Assembly: GCA_935421135.1 (NCBI GenBank)
Contig: OW285195.1
Coordinates: forward strand, 10,508,391-10,572,390
DNA length: 64,000 nt
Direction: 5' to 3'
Source: Bugulina stolonifera
Taxonomy: Eukaryota; Bryozoa; Gymnolaemata; Cheilostomatida; Bugulidae
Each line of letters opens with the position of its first letter. Position 1 is the stretch's first letter. Under the pieces are notes generated by a model that did no database searches, was not told the origin of the DNA, and saw only the letters and a program-made list of their open reading frames with translations. Shown here piece after piece: positions 32,938-42,367 of this stretch. The translations under genes and the position numbers were made by a program.

Positions 32938-33798
32938 ATGGCTAGCGATATAGACAGGCTAGTAGAGGTAATCGGACAGTACATAGAAGTAGCTCGACCT
33001 CAGCCGCCTCAACCCTCTTTCAAGACACCACAGTTCGACGGACAAGGAGACGTCGAGTTCTTTATAGAACAGTTCCTGACCATAGCCGAGGCAAACGACT
33101 GGAGCCCGGCAGCCATGTACCTTCACCTAAGAGAAGCCCTCAAGGGACCGGCACAAGAATGTGGCCGACCCGGCACCTCAGAAGGGATCTTCGAAGCTCT
33201 ACGCGCCCGATACGGGTTAACTGATAAAGAAGCTAGACTCCAGCTCATACAGCTGCGGAAGGATCCCGGCATGTCATTACAAGAACATGCCACCTTAGTC
33301 AAGAAACTTGTACATGTGGCTTTCCAGGAACTACCCGAAGCGCACCGCCGGGTATTGGCTGTGGAAAACTTCAGTAACTCTCTTGAGGACGGGCACCTAC
33401 AGAGACACCTCTTGGCAATAAACCCCAGAGATGTGGACTCGGCCGTCCGAGCCGGAAACGACTTCTTGCTCGTCAAGGGACCTTCCCGTGGAAGTAAAGC
33501 ACACCAAATCAGGGCAGTCACAGAACCCGAGCCGGAGACACCCCAAATAAATACAGTGGACTCCGACCTGACCTGGATCAACGACCTGAAAGAGGCCATC
33601 CAGACACTCAGCCAAGAAGTCAGACGACTTCGAGGACTACTAGACGCCCCCAGAGCGCCAGGACCTCGGAACAGACCCTCCTGGCAGACCAGCAAAAAGC
33701 CTGGTCCCCCTCCTCAACGGACCAATGGGAACACTCCCCCCACATATCCTGAGCCGCCAGTACCCGAGTCGGGAAAAGGCTCCGGCCCGAGACAGTAG
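32938..33798 (+). CDS. gag: Element 2 Gag
   Basis: 286 codons, ATG at 32938, stop TAG 33796-33798. A capsid-like domain spans about residues 25-185; it shares GPAQECGRP, a YGLTDKEARLQL segment and AVENF...L with element 1 Gag, but overall identity is low. Residues ~215-235 look helical (LKEAIQTLSQEVRRLRGLL), followed by a proline-rich, basic tail. There is no CCHC knuckle. The last 16 codons overlap the open -1 frame, and a slippery heptamer sits seven codons before the stop. It would form particles and bind RNA. Confidence 0.85.
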   Translation: MASDIDRLVEVIGQYIEVARPQPPQPSFKTPQFDGQGDVEFFIEQFLTIAEANDWSPAAMYLHLREALKGPAQECGRPGTSEGIFEALRARYGLTDKEARLQLIQLRKDPGMSLQEHATLVKKLVHVAFQELPEAHRRVLAVENFSNSLEDGHLQRHLLAINPRDVDSAVRAGNDFLLVKGPSRGSKAHQIRAVTEPEPETPQINTVDSDLTWINDLKEAIQTLSQEVRRLRGLLDAPRAPGPRNRPSWQTSKKPGPPPQRTNGNTPPTYPEPPVPESGKGSGPRQ

Positions 33799-33815
33799 AG
33801 GCTGGCACTCGGGCC
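33771..33815 (+). promoter_or_regulatory. -1 ribosomal frameshift signal (slippery site plus stem)
   Basis: The gag frame reads tcG GGA AAA GGC: the heptamer G GGA AAA (33771-33777) fits X XXY YYZ. Six bases later a perfect 8-bp stem GGCCCGAG (33784-33791)/CTCGGGCC (33808-33815) closes a 16-base loop. Loop AGAGG (33797-33801) could pair with CCTCT (33832-33836) as a pseudoknot. The -1 frame has a stop at 33750-33752 and gag stops at 33796, so the signal lies in the only 43-base window where a -1 shift could connect the frames. Confidence 0.8.
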
Positions 33816-36605
33816 CTACAAGTTCCTCACACCTCTCACATTTCCATCTCGGAAGACCGTCCCAAGTATCCGGTCGGCAAGGCCGACCCCCCTTCTAAAA
33901 CAGTGACTCAAGTGACGTATGTAAAGCCGCATGTACCTAGCCTGTACATACAAGGACGACTATGTAGCCAAGATGTAACCCTACTCTTGGACACGGGCTG
34001 TACGACCAACCTAATATCACCCCGCATCCTGAAGAAGCTGCAGAGACCCGACCTAGAGGTCCTACCAGTAAGTCAGCCATATGGCAAGATGGCCGACGGC
34101 TCGACTCTCAGGTTCGAGGGAATGGTAAGGCTACCTATGGTAGTCGGTCGTACCTTTAGCCAAGAACTGTTCCTCATCGGCTCCATACCAGAAGATGGCG
34201 TCCTAGGGATGCCCTACCTGACTAAACACAAGTGCTCTGTAAACTGCCATACCGCTAAGGTATACACCAGCCGAGATCAATGGCCGTGTGTCAATAGAAC
34301 GGGAAGCCCTTATACATTGAGGACGATGCCTGAGATGAAGCCTAGTACGCCTCCGCCCGACGTCGATGACTCATGCCGACGTCAAGGACACCCCACCAGA
34401 GGATCCAGGGCCGAGGGAGGAACGGATAATTCAGTACCTAGTACACCTGCGCCCGACGTTGATGATCAATGCCGACGTCAAGGACACCCCCACAGAGGAT
34501 CCAGGGCCGAGGGAGGAACGGGAAGCTCATCACTTAGTACACCTGCGCCCGACGTCGATGATCAATGCCGACGTCAAGGACACCCCCACAGAGGATCCAG
34601 GGCCGAGGGAGGAAAAGGATCATTACCGCCCAGTACAACTCCGCATGGCGTCGAAGTACAATGCCGACGCCCTGGCCACCCGATAGGGGGGCTAGAAGCC
34701 GAGGGAGGAACAGCGAAGAAAAAGAGGCAAGTAGAGGACCAGGGCCGACAGGCTAAAAAGCCGCGCATCCAGGAGCGTAGACAAGGCACAAACCGCCTCG
34801 AGGAAGGTGCTGTCGACTATTTCCAGCACCCGATATTCCCGCCGCCCGACTGGGGCAGAGGTTCAAAAGGTAGACCCTCCTACGTCCGGATGCTAACGCC
34901 CTACACTAGGGAAAACAGACCCCTATCATACAGGAGGAAGGCCCGGTGGAAGCGAGGCCGACCCCCAGAGGTTATACTAGAAAGAATTCATCACAAATGG
35001 GCTGCCCAGACGACTACCTATCGTAGGCCGACACGGCCAGGCCCGTGTTTACTCTCCAATTCCACAGACGGATCCGGTGACCCAGACAACCTTGAGATCA
35101 AAATAGATCTAACAACAGGGGTCAGACAAGTGCACTTCCGCCGCAACGTAGTTCTACTACATGGTGAGAAGCCAGGTGTTGCAGACATAACGTCGCACAC
35201 CACAAGGAGAACCAGGGCAGCCCCCACACCTATAAAAGGCCAGGATCCAGATGGATCCCCCAGTACCTTCACCACCACCACTCAGTCAACACCTAGTCGG
35301 ACAACGGAGCACTCTATTCGAGACTTCTCAACAAGGACGGTGCCCTCCCTAGTCGGCCTACTCATGGACTTGCCAGGTGAGCCAATAGACTTGGACGAGG
35401 TACTGTTGCTTTTGGACGACGACGACTTATATGCTGATCTCGGGAACTCCTCGAGGGATGAGGTCGTGCCAGTCGGGTCGGGTCATACTGAAGTACCTTC
35501 GGTGCTTCGGGACGATGCCGTCCTAACCGACTCGGACGTGCACCGCCTCCCCTCCGGGACGACCTCGGACACGCATATGTACTCCAATGACATTGTACAC
35601 CATGTGACTGAGTCGGGTGACGAAGACGACTCGGCCTACGCAAACATTGATAATCTAAATGATCAACCTCTTGTATCTACACTTTCTCTTATAGAGACCT
35701 CTCCAGAGACGCCTATGCCGCAGTCTCAACTTTGCTGGATCTCTCCACGGACCAGTAGTGATATACGTCGGACAGCCCGATGTAAAGGAAGGAACTCCTA
35801 TTGTCGACTATGTAAGCTAGAAGGGACGGAGAACACCATCAAGGCTCACACACGCCAACACTTTACCCAGTTCTTCTGTTCCTGTGGAGTCAGCGCCCGT
35901 GATGCAGAGACTGTCTATCGGCACCAAAGCCAGACAGGCCACGGAGCCATCCAGTATGAAGTGGATTCCCACATGTTCCAGCTTTTCCTCAAGGCGATGA
36001 AGCTCGACAAGAGGGTCGCTTACCCCTCATGTATCCCAGCAGACGTAGGACCGAAACCTTTCACTATACCAGCTCCTCCAGAAGCTGAAGCCAGAGCAGC
36101 AGTGGTGCGACTGACACCTCCTCCTGCCCCAAAGAAAACAAGTAAAAGAAAGTCGCCCTGGGAGCGACTAGGCAGTCCAAAGCGACCACAGACTCGTATG
36201 GACCCTCCAGCCTTGGACCACCGAAGGACTGATACTTACGACATACCCAAACGTCGGCCCCGGCCGCCTAAGGCTAGAACCGGATCAGACAAGGCCGTCC
36301 CATTGTCGACCAGCCCTCCAGATACTAAAAACACAAAGAAGACTCTTGAATCCCGCACTCCTACAGCAGAATTCCAGAAGGAAAGAGAACGATTGTGTGC
36401 CACTTTAAACAATCGTCTCGGACGCCTCAGGCACCAACTGCACATACTCCAGCAGAGACTTCTTCACTCACATGTTAGAGACCGGCTTACTATAGTCCAG
36501 CAGACGGAAGCCGTACAGGACGAAATATCCCTCCACCAACGGCTCACGGAGCAGATCCTTAGACATACTCGAAGAGATAGTGCCAAGGATCGGGGGGCTA
36601 TGTGA
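33777..36605 (+). CDS. pro: Element 2 ORF2: retropepsin plus zinc fingers, reached by -1 frameshift
   Basis: Open in the -1 frame from 33753. It has no useful ATG (the first candidate, at 33903, is GTG), so expression as a Gag fusion is expected. LLLDTGCTTNLIS (DTG about 30 codons after 33903) and DGVLGMPYL about 70 residues later are the two signature motifs of a retroviral-type aspartic protease. Four ~34-residue repeats follow (core CRRQGHPxRGSRAEGG), then acidic and Ser-rich sequence. Next comes a double finger C-x2-C-x11-H-x3-H, C-x-C-G-x11-H-x5-H (about residues 633-680), then a basic tail and a C-terminal Leu/Gln-rich helix. The stop TGA (36603-36605) is supplied by the 3' LTR. No RT or integrase motifs were found. 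Confidence 0.82.
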   Translation, partial: RLRPETVEAGTRALQVPHTSHISISEDRPKYPVGKADPPSKTVTQVTYVKPHVPSLYIQGRLCSQDVTLLLDTGCTTNLISPRILKKLQRPDLEVLPVSQPYGKMADGSTLRFEGMVRLPMVVGRTFSQELFLIGSIPEDGVLGMPYLTKHKCSVNCHTAKVYTSRDQWPCVNRTGSPYTLRTMPEMKPSTPPPDVDDSCRRQGHPTRGSRAEGGTDNSVPSTPAPDVDDQCRRQGHPHRGSRAEGGTGSSSLSTPAPDVDDQCRRQGHPHRGSRAEGGKGSLPPSTTPHGVEVQCRRPGHPIGGLEAEGGTAKKKRQVEDQGRQAKKPRIQERRQGTNRLEEGAVDYFQHPIFPPPDWGRGSKGRPSYVRMLTPYTRENRPLSYRRKARWKRGRPPEVILERIHHKWAAQTTTYRRPTRPGPCLLSNSTDGSGDPDNLEIKIDLTTGVRQVHFRRNVVLLHGEKPGVADITSHTTRRTRAAPTPIKGQDPDGSPSTFTTTTQSTPSRTTEHSIRDFSTRTVPSLVGLLMDLPGEPIDLDEVLLLLDDDDLYADLGNSSRDEVVPVGSGHTEVPSVLRDDAVLTDSDVHRLPSGTTSDTHMYSNDIVHHVTESGDEDDSAYANIDNLNDQPLVSTLSLIETSPETPMPQSQLCWISPRTSSDIRRTARCKGRNSYCRLCKLEGTENTIKAHTRQHFTQFFCSCGVSARDAETVYRHQSQTGHGAIQYEVDSHMFQLFLKAMKLDKRVAYPSCIPADVGPKPFTIPAPPEAEARAAVVRLTPPPAPKKTSKRKSPWERLGSPKRPQTRMDPPALDHRRTDTYDIPKRRPRPPKARTGSDKAVPLSTSPPDTKNTKKTLESRTPTAEFQKERERLCATLNNRLGRLRHQLHILQQRLLHSHVRDRLTIVQQTEAVQDEISLHQRLTEQILRHTRRDSAKDRGAM
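34345..34702 (+). repeat. Coding ~102-bp tandem repeats in ORF2
   Basis: Four units, the middle ones nearly identical (GATCCAGGGCCGAGGGAGGA core), encode the CRRQGHP repeats. Element 1 has repeats of similar length but unrelated sequence at the matching place after its capsid region. Confidence 0.85.
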
Positions 36606-37407
36606 TGGTACAGGACATTTGTATACGACCCCAACTCCCGGACGAAGCTCCACCGCACCCTAAGTGCCTAGTAGTTGTTACAGCGCTACTCACCTGACAC
36701 TAACATTCTCACAATTAGTGATCGTATACTTACCTTTAACTGCATTGCATGTTCAAAGTACTTAATTACCGTCTATATACATGTCTCCATGTGTTTATGC
36801 TCATTCCTTATTCATGTATCTTACTATATGTTGTTGTACATAGTCACATGAATGTTACTAAGTCCTTTTTATGCCTTTTATACCCATGTACAGAGGCCCG
36901 ACCTCTCAGAATCCTTTGATATTCATTTTGTACATGAATTGGACCATTATAAGCAACTTTTGTAGAACCCGACCTATTTTGGGTCGGCCGTCGGGCTTCC
37001 GGCGGTCATCTTGTTGCGCAACTTCCGGACGACCACACGTCGTCTTTTCCCGACGTCACGTCGGCCGGAAGTCCTTATACTATATAAAGGGCACTGTTTT
37101 ACTGTTCATTGTCTCAGTCTACACTTGGCTTTCAATAAAGACACATCTATACTTGATACAGGGACTTTCTCTTCCTTTTACTAGGTCATTCGCTTTGCGA
37201 ACCGCCTACTAGGTTGAACTACTCTCTTTCACTGTATAGTCTGAAGGTCGGACTTGAGATCAGATGGGTCGTCTTTGGTAGTATTTGGGCTACTGAGACC
37301 GCTCGATCTTTCATGTAATGCGAAGTCCTATTACCACTCATAGGCACTTCATTTCTGGGTCGATAGTCGTCCAAGGACGACCGCACCAAATCACAGAAAC
37401 CATTACA
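36601..37407 (+). repeat. 3' LTR of element 2
   Basis: 807 bp, one difference from the 5' LTR (T at 37006). TATA and AATAAA are as in the 5' copy; transcripts should end after the AATAAA near 37134-37139. Confidence 0.93.
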
Positions 37408-38189
37408 ATACAATGTACTATGTGCAATGTACACTTATCAGAGGGTTTCTATTATATAAGAGTGTTAAATTTCTTGCCACTAAACACATATCTACTATTG
37501 TTATCTATAAAACTGGCATTCACCCATAGTATGAAATCCATACCTGCCAACCTGGAGTGAAAAATTATCGAGAGTCCCAACTTACAAATGCACGGGTGAA
37601 ATGTGCAAGACCTTAACTTCTAACTGCAAAAATTATACTTGAAGAGTTGGAACTGTGGAAGGGGAGGGGGGAGGATATCATAGGTGCCAAGCCTCGCTCA
37701 TTATAAAAGAACAAATTTCCTTTTCCCCATTCCTTGCCATAATTAGAACAAGCTTCATTCCGTCTTTGTTCCCGTAGACACAATTACACGGCAATGGCAT
37801 TTAAGCTGCAAATACACACAATTTACATGTACCAAGCTTGAAAAATACCTATCTGATGCCCTGAAATAAGGAGGATATAGGGACATAGGGAGCTGGTGGG
37901 AGTGAGAGTTTGAAATAGGAAGGGTCCCTCTCAAATAGGGATAGTTGACAGGTATGATGAAATCTACCTGACCTCGACTGCAACATAGCATTCTAATGAA
38001 CATTAATGTGAGGTGCATGTGTGGATCATCATCAACCTCTTCAGCTCACAACTAGGAAGTAGAGATTTTTGTAGTGAAATGAAATGCTAAGTGTTTGTCA
38101 CTCCTCTCTAGTGATAGAGATTGAGGAGGATGTATTCATATTACATGGCCACGTGAGCTGGTCAGAACAGTGTGAGATGAAGGTTGACG
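37408..38189. other. Intergenic, no gene recognised
   Basis: AT-rich with weak short repeats. No feature supported. Confidence 0.4.
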
Positions 38190-38455
38190 CATTGACCATC
38201 ACAGTGACTATCACAGTGACCATTACAGTGACCATCACAGCGACCATTGCAGTGACCATCGTAGTGACCATCACAGCGACCATTGCAGTGACCATTGCAG
38301 CGACTGTTGCAGTGACCATTGCAGTGACCGTTGCAGTGATCATCGCAGTGACCATTACAGCGACCATTACAGTGACCATCGCAGCGACTGTTGCAGTGAC
38401 CATTGCAGTGACCGTTGCAGTGAACATTGCAGTGACCATCACAATGACCTTCACA
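38190..38455. repeat. 12-bp tandem repeat, GTGACCATTGCA-like
   Basis: About 22 diverged copies of a 12-bp unit (GTGACCATYRCA). Long open frames on both strands (Thr-Ile-Thr-Val and similar) result from the unit being divisible by three and are not taken as genes. Confidence 0.9.
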
Positions 38456-38894
38456 CTTTGCAGTGACCATGGCAATGGTAATTGCTGCACTTGTGTGTGT
38501 CTCCTCCAACAACACATACAACATTCCACATCTATGAACATACATGTAGCAGAATTACAGCAGCTACTAATAGGCTTGGGTCATAACAGCTCTACTTCCT
38601 GATTTAGTAGTTTGCCCCCATCATACTAGTTCTAGCTTATGGCACAATGAAAATCAACTCCTGTATCAAAACTCTAAGTTATTTCAATCTTGGCACACAA
38701 TCATTGTATTTAGTGCAGTAGCTTGCCAAATAGACGTATATGCAAAGCCCTGCATAGCTAAACCCGTATTATACAGTAATTTGAAAAAGAAAGGAGATGT
38801 ACATGTAGATAGTAGCTGGACCACTAGTAGACCTATAATGTAAATCGTTACAAAATGATCTACAACTGTGACTGCTATTTCACTTAGTACATGC
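38456..38894. other. Intergenic, no gene recognised
   Basis: No feature seen apart from a TACATGTA site near 38799. Confidence 0.4.
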
Positions 38895-39830
38895 CAGGGC
38901 TCTCAACTTGATAAAGTGAAAAATCCTAATAAAATGTTGAATTGAGGAAAAAGATGCCACTGCGGGGCCTCCGGCCCCGCCAGCCCGCAAAACGGGCTGC
39001 CTGGGAGGGCGCGGGAGGGGCGGCGGAGCGCCCTCCCGCGTTTGAAAATTTTTTAACCGTGCTATCTAAAATGGCACCATTTCATGCAATTCTAGTCATA
39101 TTTTACTTAAAATGTGCTGTGCTTGGTAGAGGTTGTAACATGCAACTTGTGTGTATTTATTTGGTAGAAGAAGCAAAGATGCAAATAGGGCATACAGTAT
39201 ATACATGTACAGAGTAGATGTAGGTGGTGGAGATAGTGGAAAATGTTGTGTATATATACAATAACAGGTAACTGTATGACACCATAATACAGATTTAAAC
39301 AAAATACAGATATAGCCTATATCTGTATGGCTCCAAGTGGAAGTGGAACAAATGAGATGGGTACACAGGGCATGCAAAATGTTTGAAATATTTTGACTTG
39401 TCTCCCTTGTTTTTGTGTCAATATCTAAAATGTTATATATTTGTGAGTAAACAGTAGTACTTGGGACTTTCTAACATAAAAATATTTGCAAGATATACAA
39501 TCACATGTGTCTTATGTGTTATGTTGTAAAACCTATTAATATATCAAATTAGAAAATACTTTAGACACCCATTTGATTCAAATAATAAATTGACTAGGAT
39601 AGCGACCTCTCAACCCCTATTGATTTCATTGGACAGACTTTGTTTGTTTACGGCTTTGGTGCTAGTTAGCCTACTAGCAAAGGGAGTACTCTCTCTGCTA
39701 CTAGTAACAAATCCTAAAACAGTAGCAAAATCCGAACAGTGAGTGGAATATATAGAAATCCGTCCGAATGCCCAAGAGGGAAGGACAAATCCGAACAATT
39801 TGGATTTAATCCGAGTAGTTGAGAGCCCTG
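38895..39830. mobile_element. TIR element with GC-rich hairpin block
   Basis: 936 bp bounded by a perfect 14-bp terminal inverted repeat CAGGGCTCTCAACT / AGTTGAGAGCCCTG. The flanks share CATGC. CAGGG ends suggest a hAT-like non-autonomous element. Near the left end (38958-39045) is an abruptly GC-rich block with at least three short hairpins (GGGGCC..GGCCCC, AGCCCG..CGGGCT, GGGAGGGCG..CGCCCTCCC). No transposase ORF is seen. Confidence 0.7.
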
Positions 39831-40320
39831 CATGCCAAAGAATTTGGCCACTAAAAAATTGTGACTTATTTTGTTAATTTTGACAATTCAGAGTTGCATG
39901 TATGTAATGGAACAAAGTGCAATTGAAGGATTCCTTGCTATGATAATATTTGTGAGCAAATGATGCAGTAGAAAGCGAAGCCGTTACTGACAGATTGTAA
40001 TTAGATACTCAGTCTTGCATATAAGTCAGAGACTCTGTTCCACATCTGTGAAAATGGCCCATCCCGACCGGGGTTTGAACCTGATGCCTCTACAGCACCT
40101 AATCACCTAGCACGGTTGTCAGAGCACATTACCATTACATCAGCTCAGCATCATTAAAAAAGGAAGCTTTGCTCGAGAGAAGACCTGTTCGCTGAACCAA
40201 CTGCTTTTCTATGGCCATTTTGCTATCTTGCTACATCTTTATATAAAACGTATTATGCATGCACTAGTGGGATTCATACTACCTGTGATTTACTAATCAG
40301 TAAGTAGACATATTAGTCAA
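39831..40320. other. Intergenic with a tRNA-like relic
   Basis: The minus strand at 40060-40160 reads an A-box-like TGATGTAATGG and a B box GGTTCAAACCC about 60 bases apart, fitting a degenerate tRNA-derived SINE head. Nothing else is seen. Confidence 0.4.
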
Positions 40321-40857
40321 TGTGATCAGTTGTGGATGCAGCAGACGACCCCTATCGCAGCTACAACCACCTACAGCTTTGAGCAATGTAACTAGATGGC
40401 GACCTAGAATTCCTGTGTACTTTCATGCCTCAACGGCCACAAGCTTGCAGTTATCTCCTTACATAGCTAGCTATCAGCACCACTCCAGATTGATTAACGC
40501 TAGTATAAGTATATTTAATAAAAGATCCTTACTGCTTGAAACTATAAAAATGACTGCACTGTTTACAACAATCTGACCTTCTTTTACAGTGTATAGGTAA
40601 AGAAAACAGCCAGTAACTTCCAGCCCCCCCCCCCCCCCATACACAGCCCGGACATCTAGATAAGCAGCCCGGACATCTGGACATCTATAATACACAGCCC
40701 GTTACAAAAGCAAACTACCTACAGCAAGAGCTATTTAGATACTATATAATTCTATGTACATGACAATTATCTGTAATTGCTATAATATAATAAAATATGC
40801 TACTACTATAATTCTGACTGATATTACCTCGATGACCTTAAGAAGTCATCTATAACA
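40321..40857 (+). mobile_element. Probable solo LTR, family 2, copy 2
   Basis: Aligns with 29553-30044 in order: CAACGGCCACAA, GATCCTTACTGCTTG, CCAGTTACTTC-like, TATATAATTCT, TGTAATTGCT, ATAATAAA, GATGACC. It contains a poly-C run (40625-40638). Ends TGTGATCA..TATAACA; no convincing target duplication. Confidence 0.45.
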
Positions 40858-40990
40858 GATCTGTAATACACCAGTGATATATTCACAAAGTAGGGCCAAA
40901 AATTCTCTTAGAGCATGTAAGACAGTGAATACAATATGGACACACTGCTAGTAGAGAAATTGGATTCAAAATGCAGTTAGTTACCGGCTG

Positions 40991-42367
40991 TCAGCAACCA
41001 GAAACTGTATTGGATAGTGTCAATTGCTCTCCCCACTCAGGTAGCCCGTAATACCTCAAATGTTTATTAGCTTCTTCTACCATAGCAGGAGTTATCTCCA
41101 CATTACTTTGTTTATTTTTGTTTTGAGCTAAAGGTGTTCCCTTCTGGCTATCTTCCTTGAGAGCCTCGTGAATCAATCCAAGACAGTCTTCCGTCGACTC
41201 AAGCCCAGTATGATGGAGCAATGTTTTAAAGAACTTTGTCTGGTCAGATAGCAGGTGCTCATATTTGAAGGCAGGAGTCATAGCACCGCTCTCAGAGGTA
41301 GCCTTTCGGAAATGGAAGCATGTTTCAGCAAATTGGATCACATAGGAGGCAAACTCTGATGATTTCAAGTTGTCTTTATTATTAAATAAGCGATGTGTAT
41401 GTTCGACATGATCACAACTAAACCATAACAAGGAGAGAGGTTTCACTCTTGGTAGAATCTTTGACAGCCAAGGGCTTGATACAATGTGTAAGGAAAGGCG
41501 TTCATGGGGGTCCAAATTAGAAATGGCCCTGCACATTGATATTGTCTGTTCTTTTACATTTCTATAGAGAAATATTGGAGTAAAAGTTGAAAATAATTTG
41601 GGTATGAAGTGAAAAGCCATCTTTGAAGAGTAGACTTGAGGCTTGATTACTATAGTTTTTGCTTCTTTCAATAGTGGCTTCAGCTGCAATCGAACAATGC
41701 TACGATATATAGTCAGGTATTCAACAGAATTCACCCAGTCATACATGTAAGTAGAGCTTTCCATGTAATTCTGTTTGAATGCTTGACTCAAAGAAAACAG
41801 GGAAAGAGGTTCAGAGATTGTAACCACATCTGGTAGAGAGTTGAAAGCCTGCATCACAGCTGTAGAGCCACACCTTCCAGTCGAATCTATCCAGATGACT
41901 TTCGCAGTCGGATCATCGAGGGTATCACCAAGTCTGACGAATGAGCTGATTGGCATCATTAAAAGATATTTAGAGGTTGGTCCTTGAGCGCGAAACAGAA
42001 ATGGCCATTTCTTAACATCTAAAACATCTTCCTCTGGAGAAGGAATGCTAAAAATAGCTTCTTTATCGGTGACAGTCATTAGGGTAATGTGTTTCTGTAG
42101 AGCATATTCTGGATGTACGAACCTGACATGAGTTGATAGAAAGTTACGTCGTTTCTGTACATGAAAGATTCTCCCTTCTGACCAAGACCAGACCTTCAGT
42201 AGCTGAGCAGAAGATTCATAATTCTCTCCTTTCTTACAATTATTTATGTGATTCTGTACTCCATTCAGATTCCAGTAGATGAACTGAACACACCGTAGCA
42301 GGAAGTAGAAGATGAGATGAATGGAGTAGGAGAACAATCTCTTGTAGCTATTCCAACCAGCCATCAT
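40991..42367 (-). CDS. Sulfotransferase-like gene G
   Basis: 458 codons from the ATG at 42367; a second ATG directly follows and matches the conserved paralog start. It has the anchor, IDSTGRCGSTAVMQAF, FLYRNVKEQTISM (YRN instead of YRD) and an EDSQKGTPLAQNK...LSNTVSGC end. It carries two extra residues relative to the family: STYMYDW, where gene F has PTYDW. The cause is a 6-base insertion turning TA into TACATGTA at 41742-41749, in frame. It shares the unusual VQKRRNF N-terminal block with gene H. Frame intact. Confidence 0.87.
   Translation of the reverse strand: MMAGWNSYKRLFSYSIHLIFYFLLRCVQFIYWNLNGVQNHINNCKKGENYESSAQLLKVWSWSEGRIFHVQKRRNFLSTHVRFVHPEYALQKHITLMTVTDKEAIFSIPSPEEDVLDVKKWPFLFRAQGPTSKYLLMMPISSFVRLGDTLDDPTAKVIWIDSTGRCGSTAVMQAFNSLPDVVTISEPLSLFSLSQAFKQNYMESSTYMYDWVNSVEYLTIYRSIVRLQLKPLLKEAKTIVIKPQVYSSKMAFHFIPKLFSTFTPIFLYRNVKEQTISMCRAISNLDPHERLSLHIVSSPWLSKILPRVKPLSLLWFSCDHVEHTHRLFNNKDNLKSSEFASYVIQFAETCFHFRKATSESGAMTPAFKYEHLLSDQTKFFKTLLHHTGLESTEDCLGLIHEALKEDSQKGTPLAQNKNKQSNVEITPAMVEEANKHLRYYGLPEWGEQLTLSNTVSGC

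Larger units (their letters stand above)
31742..37407 (+). mobile_element. LTR retrotransposon 2, Gag-Pro, non-autonomous
   Basis: Complete element with 807-bp LTRs (31742-32548, 36601-37407) that differ at a single position (C 32147 versus T 37006), so the insertion is very recent. The flanking 4-mers TTAC and ATAC differ at one base. It contains a tRNA-Leu primer site, a ~390-bp leader, gag, a -1-frame ORF with retropepsin, and a purine-rich GGGGGG run before the 3' LTR. No reverse transcriptase or integrase is visible in 4 kb of internal sequence. The leader and the 3' ~560 bp of the LTR are nearly identical to element 1, but the 5' ~245 bp of U3 and the coding region are not. Confidence 0.93.

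Noticed and set aside
38190..38455. CRISPR-like array
   Set aside because: Units are contiguous 12-mers without unique spacers, in a eukaryotic context.
38084..38602. 172-codon Thr/Val/Ile-rich ORF and antisense partners
   Set aside because: Generated by a 12-bp tandem repeat; no signal peptide or domain, and both strands are equally open.
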